Origin: Bradyrhizobium sp. ORS 285
GTDB taxonomy: Bacteria; Pseudomonadota; Alphaproteobacteria; Rhizobiales; Xanthobacteraceae
Direction of reading: 5' to 3'
Assembly: GCF_900176205.1 (NCBI RefSeq)
Contig: NZ_LT859959.1
Location: 2,749,001 to 2,813,000 of the forward strand
DNA: 64,000 nucleotides
Below the pieces are notes generated by a model. That model searched no databases. It saw only the letters and a program-made list of their open reading frames with translations, and had not been told where the DNA came from. The position numbers and the translations under genes are program-made. This document shows positions 19,723 through 29,710 of this stretch, in pieces. Each line of letters opens with the position of its first letter. Position 1 is the stretch's first letter.

Positions 19723-20457
19723 CTACAACGTCCAGCCGCCGTCGATCGTATGCGCCACGCCCGTGGTGAACGCGCTCTCGTCGCTGGCGAGGTAGACCGC
19801 GAGATGCGCGATCTCCTCGGCCGTGCCGAGCCGGCCCATCGGCTGGCGCGAGACGAACATCTCGAGTCCGTTCGGGCCGGCCGCGGCCGCGCGTCCCAGC
19901 AGTGACGGCGTCTCGATCGTGCCGGGGCAGATGCAGTTGCAGCGGATCTTCTTGGCCACGTAGTCCGCCGCGACCGAGCGCGTCAGCGCCGCCACCGCCG
20001 CCTTGGTCGCCGCGTAGACGTAGCGGTTCGGCGCCGCCTTGAACACGCCTGCGGCGGAGGCGATGTTGACGATGGCGCCGCCGTTCTCGGCCAGCATCTT
20101 CGGCAGAAAGGCGCGGATCGTTCGGTGCATCGACTTGACGTTGAGGTCGAAGGAGAAATCGAAGTCGTCATCCGAGCAGTCGAGGATGGTGCCGTTGTGC
20201 ACGAACCCCGCGGCATTGAGCAGGATCTCGACCTTGCCGACGCGCTCGGCCATCGCATTGACGGCCGCAGTGTTGCGCACGTCGAGGGTGGCGACCTCGG
20301 CGATGCCCTCGGCCTTCAGGGTCGAGAGACCCTTCTCGTCGATGTCGGTGGCGAACACGGTCGCGCCCTGTCGCGCGAAGGCGACGGCGCAGGCGCGGCC
20401 GATGCCGGCTGCGGCGGCGGTGACAAAGGCGCGCTTGCCCTTGAGGCGGTCGGACAT
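19723..20457 (-). CDS. SDR dehydrogenase resembling 2-keto-3-deoxy-L-fuconate dehydrogenase / DHRS6
   Basis: 244 residues. The cofactor loop is TAAAAGIG (13-20) rather than TGxxxGIG and the second motif is NAAG (81-84). Both variants are typical of the BDH2/DHRS6 and 2-keto-3-deoxy-L-fuconate dehydrogenase branch. Tyr148-x3-Lys152 (YAATK) is intact. Asp38/Asp40 after strand 2 indicate NAD(H). Next to an IlvD/Edd-type dehydratase, its likely substrate is a 2-keto-3-deoxy sugar acid (inference). It is separated from the dehydratase by a dispersed repeat. Confidence 0.88.
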   Translation of the reverse strand: MSDRLKGKRAFVTAAAAGIGRACAVAFARQGATVFATDIDEKGLSTLKAEGIAEVATLDVRNTAAVNAMAERVGKVEILLNAAGFVHNGTILDCSDDDFDFSFDLNVKSMHRTIRAFLPKMLAENGGAIVNIASAAGVFKAAPNRYVYAATKAAVAALTRSVAADYVAKKIRCNCICPGTIETPSLLGRAAAAGPNGLEMFVSRQPMGRLGTAEEIAHLAVYLASDESAFTTGVAHTIDGGWTL

Positions 20458-20487
20458 GGGGTCTCCCTGAAGTACATTTTGCTCTTC

Positions 20488-20567
20488 GTCATCTCGAGCG
20501 CAGCGATGCGATCCAGGGCTGTGCGTGCGGCCCTGGATTGCTTCGTCGCTTCGCTCCTCGCAATGAC
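20488..20567. repeat. GTCATTGCGAG-type palindromic repeat, copy 1
   Basis: About 80 bp beginning GTCATCTCGAGCGCAGCGA and ending CTTCGCTCCTCGCAATGACG, with ATCCAGGGC and GCCCTGGAT as inner arms. The left end is more diverged than in the other three copies (30.9, 51.5 and 60.8 kb). It lies between an SDR and the dehydratase gene on the minus strand. Confidence 0.85.
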
Positions 20568-20591
20568 GGTGGCTGGCTTCGTGCCGTGTGT

Positions 20592-22415
20592 CTAGTGATT
20601 ATGCCTGGCCACGCCGACAGTGCCAGCGATGTTCTGGTACCGCGTGGCGAGCTCCATGCAGGCGCCGGTGGCCTGCTGGCCGACGGTGTTGCGATAGAGC
20701 TCCTGCCACGGCGTCTGGTTGGCCGGATGCGGGAAGCCCCCCCGGGCCTTCAGCTCGGCGCGGCGCTTGGCCAGTTCCTCGTCGGAGATCAGGATGTTGG
20801 CCGAGCCCTTGTTCAAGTCGATGCGCACCTTGTCGCCGGTCTTCAAGATCGCCAGGCCACCGTCAGCAGCGGCTTCGGGCGAGGCGTTGAGGATCGACGG
20901 CGAGCCCGAGGTGCCGGACTGGCGGCCGTCGCCGATGCAGGGCAGGGACAGGATGCCGCGCTTGATCAGCGCCGCCGGCGGCTGCATGTTCACCACCTCG
21001 GCGCCGCCGGGATAGCCGATCGGGCCGGCGCCGCGGATGAACAGCACGCAGTGCTCGTCGATCTCGAGCTTCGGATCGTCGATGCGGTCGTGATAATCCT
21101 CCGGCCCCTCGAATACGATGGCGCGGCCTTCGAAGGCGTTCGGGTCCTTCGGATTGACGAGATAGCGGTCGCGGAATTCCTTGGAGATCACGCTGGTCTT
21201 CATGATCGCGGAATCGAACAGATTGCCGCGCAGCACCAGGAAGCCGGCATCCTTCACCAGCGGCTTGTCGTAGGACCAGATCACGTCGTTGTCCGGCTTC
21301 GGCGCGGCGCGGCAATTGTCGCCCATGCTGCGGCCGTTGACCGTGATGACGTCCTCGTGGATGCGCTTGTGCCGCATCAACTCGCCGATCACGGCTGGCA
21401 CGCCGCCGGCGCGGTGGAATTCCTCGCCGAGATAGAAGCCCGCCGGCTGCATGTTGACCAAGAGCGGCACGTCGTGGCCGACGGTCTGCCAGTCGTCGAT
21501 ATCGAGCTCGACGCCGACATGGCGCGCCAGCGCGTTGATGTGGATCGGCGCGTTGGTCGAGCCGCCGATCGCGGAATTGGCGACGATGCAGTTCTCGAAC
21601 GCCTTGCGGGTGAGAATGTCGGACGGCTTGAGATCCTCCCACACCATGTCGACGATGCGCTTGCCGGTCTCATAGGCGATCTGGCCGCGCTCGCGATACG
21701 GCGCGGGAATCGCGGCGCAGCCGGGCAGGGACATGCCGAGCGCTTCCGCCAGCGCGTTCATGGTCGAGGCCGTGCCCATGGTGTTGCAATGCCCGACCGA
21801 TGGCGCCGACGACGCCACGATCTGCATGAACTCCTCGTAGTCGATCTCGCCAGCGGCGAGCCGCTCGCGCGACTTCCACACCACGGTGCCGGAGCCCGTG
21901 CGCTGGCCCTCGTGCCAGCCGTTCAGCATCGGCCCGCCGGACAGCACGATCGCGGGAATGTTGACGGTGGCCGCCGCCATCAGGCAGGCGGGTGTGGTCT
22001 TGTCGCAGCCGGTGGTCAGCACCACGCCGTCGAGCGGATAGCCGAACAGGATTTCCACGAGGCCGAGATAAGCGAGGTTGCGGTCAAGCGCCGCGGTCGG
22101 GCGCTTGCCGGTTTCCTGGATCGGGTGGGTCGGAAACTCCATCGCGATGCCGCCGGCCTCGCGGATGCCCTCGCGCACGCGATGCGCCAGCTCGAGATGG
22201 TGGCGGTTGCACGGCGACAGGTCGTTGCCGGTCTGGGCGATGCCGATGATCGGCTTGCCCGACTGCAGCTCGGCGCGCGTGAGGCCGAAGTTCAAATAGC
22301 GCTCGAGATAGAGCGCGGTCATGCCCGGATTGTGCGGATCGTTGAACCACTCCTGCGAGCGCAGCCGGCGGCTCTTGTCAGCGCCGTTGCCGGCATGTCC
22401 GTTGGATTTTGTCAT
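20592..22415 (-). CDS. IlvD/Edd-family sugar-acid dehydratase (xylonate/arabinonate dehydratase-like)
   Basis: 607 residues. Dehydrates an aldonate to a 2-keto-3-deoxy acid with a [2Fe-2S] cluster and Mg. Cluster ligands fit Cys69 ([10 protein letters not shown]), Cys137 ([10 protein letters not shown]) and Cys210 ([12 protein letters not shown]). The C-terminal [16 protein letters not shown] holds the catalytic-base serine region, and the protein ends RHNH. Overall it closely resembles Caulobacter xylonate dehydratase as I remember it. The ATG was chosen because GGGAGGA precedes it; the in-frame extension upstream is Arg-rich and unconserved. Substrate (C5 or C4/C6 aldonate) is uncertain. 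Confidence 0.93.
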   Translation of the reverse strand: MTKSNGHAGNGADKSRRLRSQEWFNDPHNPGMTALYLERYLNFGLTRAELQSGKPIIGIAQTGNDLSPCNRHHLELAHRVREGIREAGGIAMEFPTHPIQETGKRPTAALDRNLAYLGLVEILFGYPLDGVVLTTGCDKTTPACLMAAATVNIPAIVLSGGPMLNGWHEGQRTGSGTVVWKSRERLAAGEIDYEEFMQIVASSAPSVGHCNTMGTASTMNALAEALGMSLPGCAAIPAPYRERGQIAYETGKRIVDMVWEDLKPSDILTRKAFENCIVANSAIGGSTNAPIHINALARHVGVELDIDDWQTVGHDVPLLVNMQPAGFYLGEEFHRAGGVPAVIGELMRHKRIHEDVITVNGRSMGDNCRAAPKPDNDVIWSYDKPLVKDAGFLVLRGNLFDSAIMKTSVISKEFRDRYLVNPKDPNAFEGRAIVFEGPEDYHDRIDDPKLEIDEHCVLFIRGAGPIGYPGGAEVVNMQPPAALIKRGILSLPCIGDGRQSGTSGSPSILNASPEAAADGGLAILKTGDKVRIDLNKGSANILISDEELAKRRAELKARGGFPHPANQTPWQELYRNTVGQQATGACMELATRYQNIAGTVGVARHNH

Positions 22416-22562
22416 TTGCGTCCTCCCGCAGTGCAAACGTGGTGATCCGGTCGGTTCAGGGTGCACGCGAACAAGGCACCTGAGAGCAATGAGCCGGAAT
22501 CGAAGTCGCCTACGTCTTTCGTTCAAGTCGTTGTCGTCAGCGTGGTTCTAGATCAGCGAATT

Positions 22563-22576
22563 TGGTTGCGCTACCA
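22563..22576. promoter_or_regulatory. Candidate second LacI-family operator
   Basis: TGGTTGCGCTACCA is a near-perfect palindrome centred on GCGC. It shares TGnnnGCGCTAnCA with the strong operator upstream of lacI. It overlaps the last codons of lacI and lies about 150 bp ahead of the dehydratase start, so it could control the dehydratase-SDR genes. It does not meet the full LacI-family consensus. Confidence 0.4.
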
Positions 22577-23650
22577 TTTTGTTCCTGAGGCGCGGTCCGC
22601 CTGCGACGGGCGCGCTCCCGCGGAACGTTGCATCGTCGAGCTCTGGCGCTCCATGACCTCGAAGCCGAGATCGACGACGCGTTCGGTCACGGGGCGCCCT
22701 TCGATCTCGTCCATGATCATCGTCGCGGCGCGAAGACCCATCTCGTAACGATTGGTGCGGACACTGGTCAGCGTCGGAACCGCCGCGGCCATGAACTCCA
22801 TGTCGTTGAAGCCGACGATCGCGAGCTGCTCGGGCACGGCGATGTGCCGGCGCTGACATTCGAACAGCACGCCGAGCGCGAGGTCGTCATTGGCGCAGAA
22901 CACCGCATCGATGTCCGGCGCCTTCAGCATCAGGTCCGAAAACAAATTGCCGCCCATCGTCGTGGAGGTCGGCACGGCGGTCGTGACGATCAGTCGCGGG
23001 TCGAACAAACCGGCATTCTTCATCGCGCTCTGGTAGCCCTGCAGCCGTCGCTGCACCCTGGGGTCCATGCGCGCGCCGAGGAAGCCGATGCGCCGGCAGC
23101 CCTGCGCGAGAAGGTGCGAAATGGCCGCATAACAGGCATCGACGTGCGAGAAGCCGATCATCATATCGATCGGATCAGGGCCGAGCTCCATGATCTGCAC
23201 GACAGGGCAGTCCGCCGCCTGCGTGATGGCGCGGCCTTCCGCGGTCTGGTCCAAGCCAGTCACGATCAGCCCGGCCGGCTTCTGCATCAGGAACAGCCGC
23301 AGCAGGCGCTCCTCCTGCAGCACGCTGTAGCGCGTATTCGCAAGTTGGATGCTGTAGCGGCTGCCTTCGAACGCGTCATAGATGCCGCGCAGCACGTCGG
23401 AGAAGACGTTGTTGGTGAGCGACGGTATCAGCACGCCGATCACTTCGGTGCGCTGCGATGCCAGCGCGCGCGCGGCAAGGTTGGGAACGTAGCCGAGATC
23501 CTTGGCGGCGCTCTCGATGCGCAGCCGGCGGCCCGCCGAGACGGTGTCGGGATTGCGGAAGAAGCGTGACACCGTGATCGGGCTGACGCCCGCCAGTGCC
23601 GCGACTTCGGTCAGCCGGACTTTGCCCGGCGTGATACGTTTCCGTCCCAT
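22571..23650 (-). CDS. LacI-family transcriptional regulator
   Basis: 359 residues. The N-terminal helix-turn-helix and hinge (about 12-66) includes VRLTEVAALAGVSPITVSRF and the hinge helix NLAARALASQ. The periplasmic-binding-protein-like sensor domain follows (VIGVLIPSLTNNVFSDV, then the C-terminal subdomain with VFCANDDLALGVL). It resembles GntR-type gluconate repressors. It lies between the dehydratase genes and the divergent ABC importer, with matching palindromes on both sides, so it is likely the local repressor relieved by the transported sugar or a catabolite (inference). Confidence 0.93.
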   Translation of the reverse strand: MGRKRITPGKVRLTEVAALAGVSPITVSRFFRNPDTVSAGRRLRIESAAKDLGYVPNLAARALASQRTEVIGVLIPSLTNNVFSDVLRGIYDAFEGSRYSIQLANTRYSVLQEERLLRLFLMQKPAGLIVTGLDQTAEGRAITQAADCPVVQIMELGPDPIDMMIGFSHVDACYAAISHLLAQGCRRIGFLGARMDPRVQRRLQGYQSAMKNAGLFDPRLIVTTAVPTSTTMGGNLFSDLMLKAPDIDAVFCANDDLALGVLFECQRRHIAVPEQLAIVGFNDMEFMAAAVPTLTSVRTNRYEMGLRAATMIMDEIEGRPVTERVVDLGFEVMERQSSTMQRSAGARPSQADRASGTKW

Positions 23651-23690
23651 GGATCGCTCATAGCATAGGCGGTCTGGTACACAAGCGATA

Positions 23691-23705
23691 TTGACAGCGC
23701 TATCA
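23691..23705. promoter_or_regulatory. LacI-family operator overlapping a -35 box
   Basis: TGACAGCGCTATCA (23692-23705) matches the general LacI-family consensus TGWNANCGNTNWCA at every defined position and is a palindrome with one mismatch. The same bases contain TTGACA (23691-23696), a perfect -35 for transcription toward the ABC importer, so repressor binding would occlude RNA polymerase. It lies 41 bp upstream of the lacI start, so autoregulation is also possible. Confidence 0.75.
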
Positions 23706-23899
23706 CGCGGTTGCTAAGCGAAGCATTGCGAAAGAGAACTAAACTGCCGACAATGCGTGCCGAGCTGGCGCCACTTCAGCGCCGCCTGCACGATCAGAAG
23801 ACTACATAACGACAAGCGGCCAGATCAAACGGTCGCGCACAATGGGTGAGAATGCCGCCGGTCTGCAGCCAATGCAGTCGGTCTTTGAGGAGGAAATTG

Positions 23900-24961
<1,062 letters not shown>

Positions 24962-25057
24962 TCCGGCCGCGCGGCGCTGGACGACGACTTAGAACTAAAA
25001 CGACCGAAAAATCGGCAACAAACAAAACAAACAATATTGAATGGGAGAGAACTTCAG

Positions 25058-26380
25058 ATGACGAAATTTCTCACGGATCGGCGGTCTCTGCTCAAGGGTG
25101 GCGCGACCTTGATGGCGGCCGCGGCGACGATGTCGGCCGACGAACTGCTCGGCTATGCCAAGGCCTGGGCGCAGACCTCGCCCTGGAAGCCGGAGCCCGG
25201 CGCCAAGGTCAACATGATGCGCTGGAAGCGCTTCGTCGAGGCCGAGGACGTGGCCTTCATGAAGATCGTCGACGCCTTCCAGAAGGCCAACAACGTCACG
25301 ATCAACATCTCCAACGAATCCTATGACGACGTCCAGCCCAAGGCCTCCGTTGCGGCCAACACCGGGCAGGGGCTCGACATGGTCTGGGGCCTCTACACGC
25401 TGCCGTTCCTGTTCTCCAACAAGTGCGTCGACATGACCGACGTCGCCGATTACCTCGGCAAGAAGTGCGGCGGCTGGACCGACTCCGGCAAGGCCTATGG
25501 CATGCTCGACGGCAAGTGGATCGGCATCCCGGTGGCGGCCACCGGCGGCCTGATCAACTATCGCGTCGCTGCCGCCGAGAAGGCCGGCTTCAAGGAGTTC
25601 CCGAAGGACTTGGCCGGCATGTCCGAGTTCTTCAAGGCCATGAACAAGAACGGCACGCCCGGCGGCATGGCGCTCGGCCACGCCTCCGGTGACGCCAATG
25701 GCTGGGTGCACTGGGCGCTGTGGGCGCATGGCGGCAATCTGATCGACAAGGACAACAAGGTCGTCATCAACTCGCCGGAGACCGCCAAGGCGCTGGAATA
25801 CGTCAAGGGTCTGTACGACAATTTCGTGCCCGGCACCGCGTCGTGGAACGACTCTTCCAACAACAAGGCGTTCCTGGCCGGCCAGCTCTACACCACCGTC
25901 AACGGCATCTCGATCTACGTCACCGCCAAGAAAGAGGCGCCGCAGATCGCCGAGGACATGAACCACGCGCATCTGCCGCCCGGCCTGGACGGAAAGACCC
26001 GCGAGATGCATCTGGGCTTCCCGATCCTGGTGTTCAACTTCTCCAAGTACCCGCAGACCTGCAAGGCGTTCACCGCCTTCATGCTGGAGCCGGAGCAGTT
26101 CAATCCTTGGATCGAGGCGGCGCAGGGCTATCTGTCGCACTTCCTCAAGGGCTACGACGCCAACCCGATCTGGACGGTCGATCCGAAGAACACGCCGTAT
26201 CGCGACGTCGCGGCCACCGCGACGACGCCGGCCGGCCTCGGCAAGCTCGGCGAGGCGGCCGCGGCCGCGATCGCCGACTTCGTCCTGGTCGACATGTTCG
26301 CGAACTACTGCACCGGCCGCGAAGACGTGAAGACGGCGATGGCGAGCGCCGAGCGCTCCGCCAAGCGCATCTTCCGCTGA
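25058..26380 (+). CDS. ABC transporter substrate-binding protein, Tat-type signal
   Basis: 440 residues, extracellular solute-binding family 1. The N-terminus MTKFLTDRRSLLKGGATL followed by Ala-rich residues and AWAQ resembles a twin-arginine signal (RR-x-L-L-K), suggesting export of a folded protein. The body shows DMVWGLYTLPFL, GIPVAATGGLINYR and an FLAGQLYTTVNG hinge region. It binds the imported sugar or sugar acid in the periplasm. Next gene in line after the ATPase (96 bp). A 251 bp repeat-filled spacer separates it from the permeases. Confidence 0.92.
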   Translation: MTKFLTDRRSLLKGGATLMAAAATMSADELLGYAKAWAQTSPWKPEPGAKVNMMRWKRFVEAEDVAFMKIVDAFQKANNVTINISNESYDDVQPKASVAANTGQGLDMVWGLYTLPFLFSNKCVDMTDVADYLGKKCGGWTDSGKAYGMLDGKWIGIPVAATGGLINYRVAAAEKAGFKEFPKDLAGMSEFFKAMNKNGTPGGMALGHASGDANGWVHWALWAHGGNLIDKDNKVVINSPETAKALEYVKGLYDNFVPGTASWNDSSNNKAFLAGQLYTTVNGISIYVTAKKEAPQIAEDMNHAHLPPGLDGKTREMHLGFPILVFNFSKYPQTCKAFTAFMLEPEQFNPWIEAAQGYLSHFLKGYDANPIWTVDPKNTPYRDVAATATTPAGLGKLGEAAAAAIADFVLVDMFANYCTGREDVKTAMASAERSAKRIFR

Positions 26381-26396
26381 GGCGGGCCTCGACTGC

Positions 26397-26603
26397 GTAG
26401 GGTGGGCAAAGGCGCGCCGGGATCGCGGAGACATCCGAGATCTCGCCCGCGCCGTGCCCACCGACCACATCGCACCACCGGCGTTGGGCACGTCCCTCGT
26501 CGCGATGCAGGCATCGCGCCGAGGTCCTTTGCCCACCCTACGGGGGCGTCGCGAGAAAGAGATCTATCCCGAACGCCGGTGGGCACGTTTGATTTGCCCA
26601 CCT
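26397..26603. repeat. GTAGGGTGGGCAAAG element, copy C, plus a partial copy
   Basis: The full copy is 26397-26541 with perfect ends; its third block is degenerate (GTTGGGCAC). A fragment with GGTGGGCAC and TTTGCCCACC follows at about 26578-26603. The pair lies inside the importer operon, between the binding-protein gene and the first permease gene. A stable structure here could protect the binding-protein mRNA or reduce permease expression. Confidence 0.88.
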
Positions 26604-26631
26604 TCCGGTTCGAAGGGAGCTGCTCGATCAG

Positions 26632-27585
26632 ATGAGTACCATTCAGACCTCGATGCCTTCGGGCGCCGCCATCGGCGAGCCATCGGCCTGGACACGGTTG
26701 AAGACCAACCGCAACGTCATCGCGCTGTGGTTCATGCTGCCGGCCGCGGCGTTCCTGATCCTGTTCCTGGCCTATCCGCTCGGGCTCGGCGTCTGGATGA
26801 GCTTCACCGACGAGAAGATCGGCCGCAGTGGTGTCTTCGTCGGCATCGAGAACTACGAATGGCTGTGGGACGATTCGATCTTCTGGCTGTCGGTGTTCAA
26901 CACGCTGCTTTACACGATCGTGGCAAGCGCCATCAAATTCGCAATCGGACTTTATCTCGCGCTGCTGCTGAATCGGCACATGCCGTTCAAGGCGATGATC
27001 CGGGCGATCGTGCTGATCCCCTTCATCGTGCCGACGGTGCTGTCGGCGATCGCGTTCTGGTGGATCTATGACGCGCAGTTCTCGATCATCTCCTGGTCGC
27101 TGATCAAGCTCGGCGTGATCACCCAGAACATCAACTTCCTCGGCGACACCGCCTGGGCGCGCGCCTCGGTCATCATCGCCAACATCTGGCGCGGCGTGCC
27201 GTTCGTCGCCATCACGCTCCTGGCCGGCCTGCAGACCGTGTCGCCCTCGCTCTATGAGGCCGCGACGCTGGATGGCGCCACCAGCTGGCAGCGCTTCCGC
27301 TACATCACCTATCCGCTGCTGACGCCGATCATCGCCGTCGTGATGACCTTCTCGGTGCTGTTCACCTTCACCGACTTCCAGCTGATCTGGGCGCTGACCC
27401 GCGGCGGCCCTGTCAACGCCACGCATCTGATGGCGACCCTGAGCTATCAGCGCGGCATCATCTCCGGCCGTCTCGGCGAAGGCGCCGCAATCGCGACCGC
27501 GATGATCCCGTTCCTGATGGCGGCGATCGCGATCTCGTGGTTCGGCATGCAACGGCGCAAATGGCAGCAAGGATCCGACCAATGA
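26632..27585 (+). CDS. Sugar ABC transporter permease 1 (MalF/UgpA type)
   Basis: 317 residues with six predicted membrane helices. The EAA loop that contacts the ATPase reads YEAATLDGATSWQRFRYITYPLL. It opens with a cytoplasmic segment, then LWFMLPAAAFLILFLAYPL. The start ATG follows GAAGGGAGC. Its last bases overlap the start of permease 2 (ATGA), so the two are translated together. Confidence 0.93.
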   Translation: MSTIQTSMPSGAAIGEPSAWTRLKTNRNVIALWFMLPAAAFLILFLAYPLGLGVWMSFTDEKIGRSGVFVGIENYEWLWDDSIFWLSVFNTLLYTIVASAIKFAIGLYLALLLNRHMPFKAMIRAIVLIPFIVPTVLSAIAFWWIYDAQFSIISWSLIKLGVITQNINFLGDTAWARASVIIANIWRGVPFVAITLLAGLQTVSPSLYEAATLDGATSWQRFRYITYPLLTPIIAVVMTFSVLFTFTDFQLIWALTRGGPVNATHLMATLSYQRGIISGRLGEGAAIATAMIPFLMAAIAISWFGMQRRKWQQGSDQ

Positions 27586-28511
27586 CCGACACCACGCTGC
27601 CGCCCAAAGCGCAATCGAACGCCACGGCGACTGCCGCGAAGCTCGCCGGCGACGACTCCGAGGGGATGAGCTACCTCGAGTCGCTGCCGCGCCGGCTGAT
27701 CACGCTGTATCTGCCGCTCGGGATCATTCTCCTGGTGCTGCTGTTCCCGTTCTACTGGATGGGCCTGACGTCGATCAAACCCGACGAGCAGCTGATCGAT
27801 ATGGAGAAGTACAACCCGTTCTGGGTGGTGCATCCGACCTTCAAGCACATCTCGAAATTGCTGTTCGAGACGCAGTATCCGCGCTGGCTGTGGAACACGA
27901 TGTATGTCGCGATCGGCGCCACCACGCTCTCGATCTTCGCCTCCGTGCTCGCGGCCTACGCCATCGTGCGGCTGCGCTTCAAGGGCGCGGACACCGTGGG
28001 CGTGCTGATCTTCTTCGCGTACCTGGTGCCGCCGTCGATCCTGTTCATCCCGCTGGCCTCGGTGATCCAGGCCTACGGCCTGTTCGACTCGCCGCTGTCG
28101 CTGATCCTGGTCTATCCGACGCTTCTGATCCCGTTCTCGACCTGGCTCCTGATGGGCTACTTCAAGACCATTCCGTTCGAGCTGGAGGAATGCGCCCTGA
28201 TCGACGGCGCCAGCCGCTGGCAGATCCTGGTCAAGATCGTGGTGCCCTTGGCGGTGCCGGGCCTGATCTCGGCCTTCATCTTCTCGTTCACCCTGTGCTG
28301 GAACGAGTTCATCTACGCGCTGACCTTCCTGCAATCGACGCCGAACAAGACCGTGCCGGTCGCCATCGTCAACGAGTTCGTCGACGGTGACATCTACAAA
28401 TGGGGATCGCTGATGGCCGGCGCCCTCGTCGGCTCGCTGCCCCTCGTGATCCTTTACGCCTTCTTCGTCGAGCATTATGTGTCGGCCATGACCGGCGCGG
28501 TGAAGGAGTAG
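27582..28511 (+). CDS. Sugar ABC transporter permease 2 (MalG/UgpE type)
   Basis: 309 residues with six predicted membrane helices. The EAA motif is ELEECALIDGASRWQILVKI. Other conserved parts are FWWVHPTF-like periplasmic residues after the first helix (NPFWVVHPTFKHI) and CWNEFIYALTFL. It starts within the stop codon of permease 1. Completes the CUT1 importer. An element of the GTAGGGTGGGCAAAG family follows immediately downstream. Confidence 0.93.
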   Translation: MTDTTLPPKAQSNATATAAKLAGDDSEGMSYLESLPRRLITLYLPLGIILLVLLFPFYWMGLTSIKPDEQLIDMEKYNPFWVVHPTFKHISKLLFETQYPRWLWNTMYVAIGATTLSIFASVLAAYAIVRLRFKGADTVGVLIFFAYLVPPSILFIPLASVIQAYGLFDSPLSLILVYPTLLIPFSTWLLMGYFKTIPFELEECALIDGASRWQILVKIVVPLAVPGLISAFIFSFTLCWNEFIYALTFLQSTPNKTVPVAIVNEFVDGDIYKWGSLMAGALVGSLPLVILYAFFVEHYVSAMTGAVKE

Positions 28512-28530
28512 GCGGGCTCGTCGAGCTCTC

Positions 28531-28632
28531 GTAGGGTGGGCAAAGCGAAGCGTGCCCACCGTCTTCCGGCATCGCCAAGTGATCGCCAAGTGCTGCGGTG
28601 GGCACGGCGCTACGCGCCTTTGCCCACCCTAC
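28531..28632. repeat. GTAGGGTGGGCAAAG element, copy D
   Basis: 102 bp with exact ends. The inner arms GCGAAGCGTGCCCACCG and CGGTGGGCAC are close to those of copies F and G. It separates the importer genes from the epimerase-family gene; the latter has its own Shine-Dalgarno just past the element. Confidence 0.9.
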
Positions 28633-28651
28633 CTTTTGAAGGAGCATCCCC

Positions 28652-29635
28652 TTGCATATTCTCGTTCTCGGCGCCGCCGGCATGGTCGGGCGCAAGCTGG
28701 TGGAGCGGCTGGTCCGCGACGGCCGCCTTGGCGACACCGCCATCACCCGCCTGACCCTGCAGGACATCGTCGCGCCGGCGAAGCCCGACACGCCGATCGC
28801 CGTCGAGACCATCGCCGGCGATTTCGCCGTCCCCGGCTTTGCCGAGAAGCTGATCGCCGATCGTCCCGACGTCATCTTCCATCTCGCCGCCATCGTCTCC
28901 GGCGAAGCCGAGCTCGATTTCGACAAGGGCTACCGCATCAATCTCGACGGCACGCGGATGCTGTTCGACGCGGTCAGGTTGATCGGCGACGGCTACAAGC
29001 CGCGCCTGGTCTTCACCTCGTCGATCGCGGTGTTCGGCGCGCCGTTCCCCGCGGCCATCGGCGACGAGTTCGTCAACGCGCCGCTCTTGAGCTACGGCAC
29101 CCAGAAGGCGATCGGCGAGCTGCTGCTGGCCGACTACAGCCGCCGCGGCTTCTTCGACGGCGTCGGCATCCGCCTGCCGACCATCTGCATCCGTCCCGGG
29201 GCGCCGAACAAGGCGGCGTCCGGCTTCTTCTCCAACATTCTGCGCGAGCCGCTCGCCGGCAAGGAAGCTGTGCTGCCGGTGTCCGAGGACGTCCAGCATT
29301 GGCACGCCACGCCGCGTTCGGCGGTCGGCTTCCTGCTGCACGCCGCGACCATGGACACTGCCAAGATCGGCCCGCGCCGGAACCTGACCATGCCTGGCCT
29401 CACGGCTACCGTCGGTGAGCAGATCGCCGCGCTCCGCCGCGTCGCCGGTGACAACGTCGCCAACCGCATCAAGCGCGAGCCGGATCCCTTCATCGTCGGC
29501 ATCGTCGCCGGCTGGCCGCGGACGTTCGAGGCCAAGCGCGCCCGCGAGCTCGGCTTCACCACCGAGGAAAAGACCTTTGATGACATCATCCGCATCCACA
29601 TCGAGGATGAGCTTGGCGGCAAGTTCGTGGCCTGA
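28652..29635 (+). CDS. denD: NAD-dependent epimerase/dehydratase-family enzyme, D-erythronate dehydrogenase (DenD)-like
   Basis: 327 residues. The TTG start is supported by GAAGGAGC eight bases upstream and by the Rossmann motif GAAGMVG at 7-13 right after it. The catalytic YxxxK is in LLSYGTQKAIGE. The region FFSNILREPLAGKEAVLPV, then WHATPRSAVGFLLHAA and RNLTMPGLTATVGEQI, matches my memory of DenD/LtdH enzymes that oxidise D-erythronate at C2. It sits downstream of the sugar importer, so it may belong to the same catabolic unit. The gene symbol is tentative; another aldonate is possible. Confidence 0.75.
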   Translation: MHILVLGAAGMVGRKLVERLVRDGRLGDTAITRLTLQDIVAPAKPDTPIAVETIAGDFAVPGFAEKLIADRPDVIFHLAAIVSGEAELDFDKGYRINLDGTRMLFDAVRLIGDGYKPRLVFTSSIAVFGAPFPAAIGDEFVNAPLLSYGTQKAIGELLLADYSRRGFFDGVGIRLPTICIRPGAPNKAASGFFSNILREPLAGKEAVLPVSEDVQHWHATPRSAVGFLLHAATMDTAKIGPRRNLTMPGLTATVGEQIAALRRVAGDNVANRIKREPDPFIVGIVAGWPRTFEAKRARELGFTTEEKTFDDIIRIHIEDELGGKFVA

Positions 29636-29710
29636 GACCGCCACCAGCCTCTGGACTCACATGGCGCAACGCGCCATGTGAGGGGCAGGGAGACATTCGG
29701 GAGAGACAGC

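Noticed and set aside
20538..22445. 635-codon + strand frame across the dehydratase gene
   Set aside because: It is the antisense of the IlvD/Edd dehydratase, has no family resemblance, and crosses a dispersed repeat.
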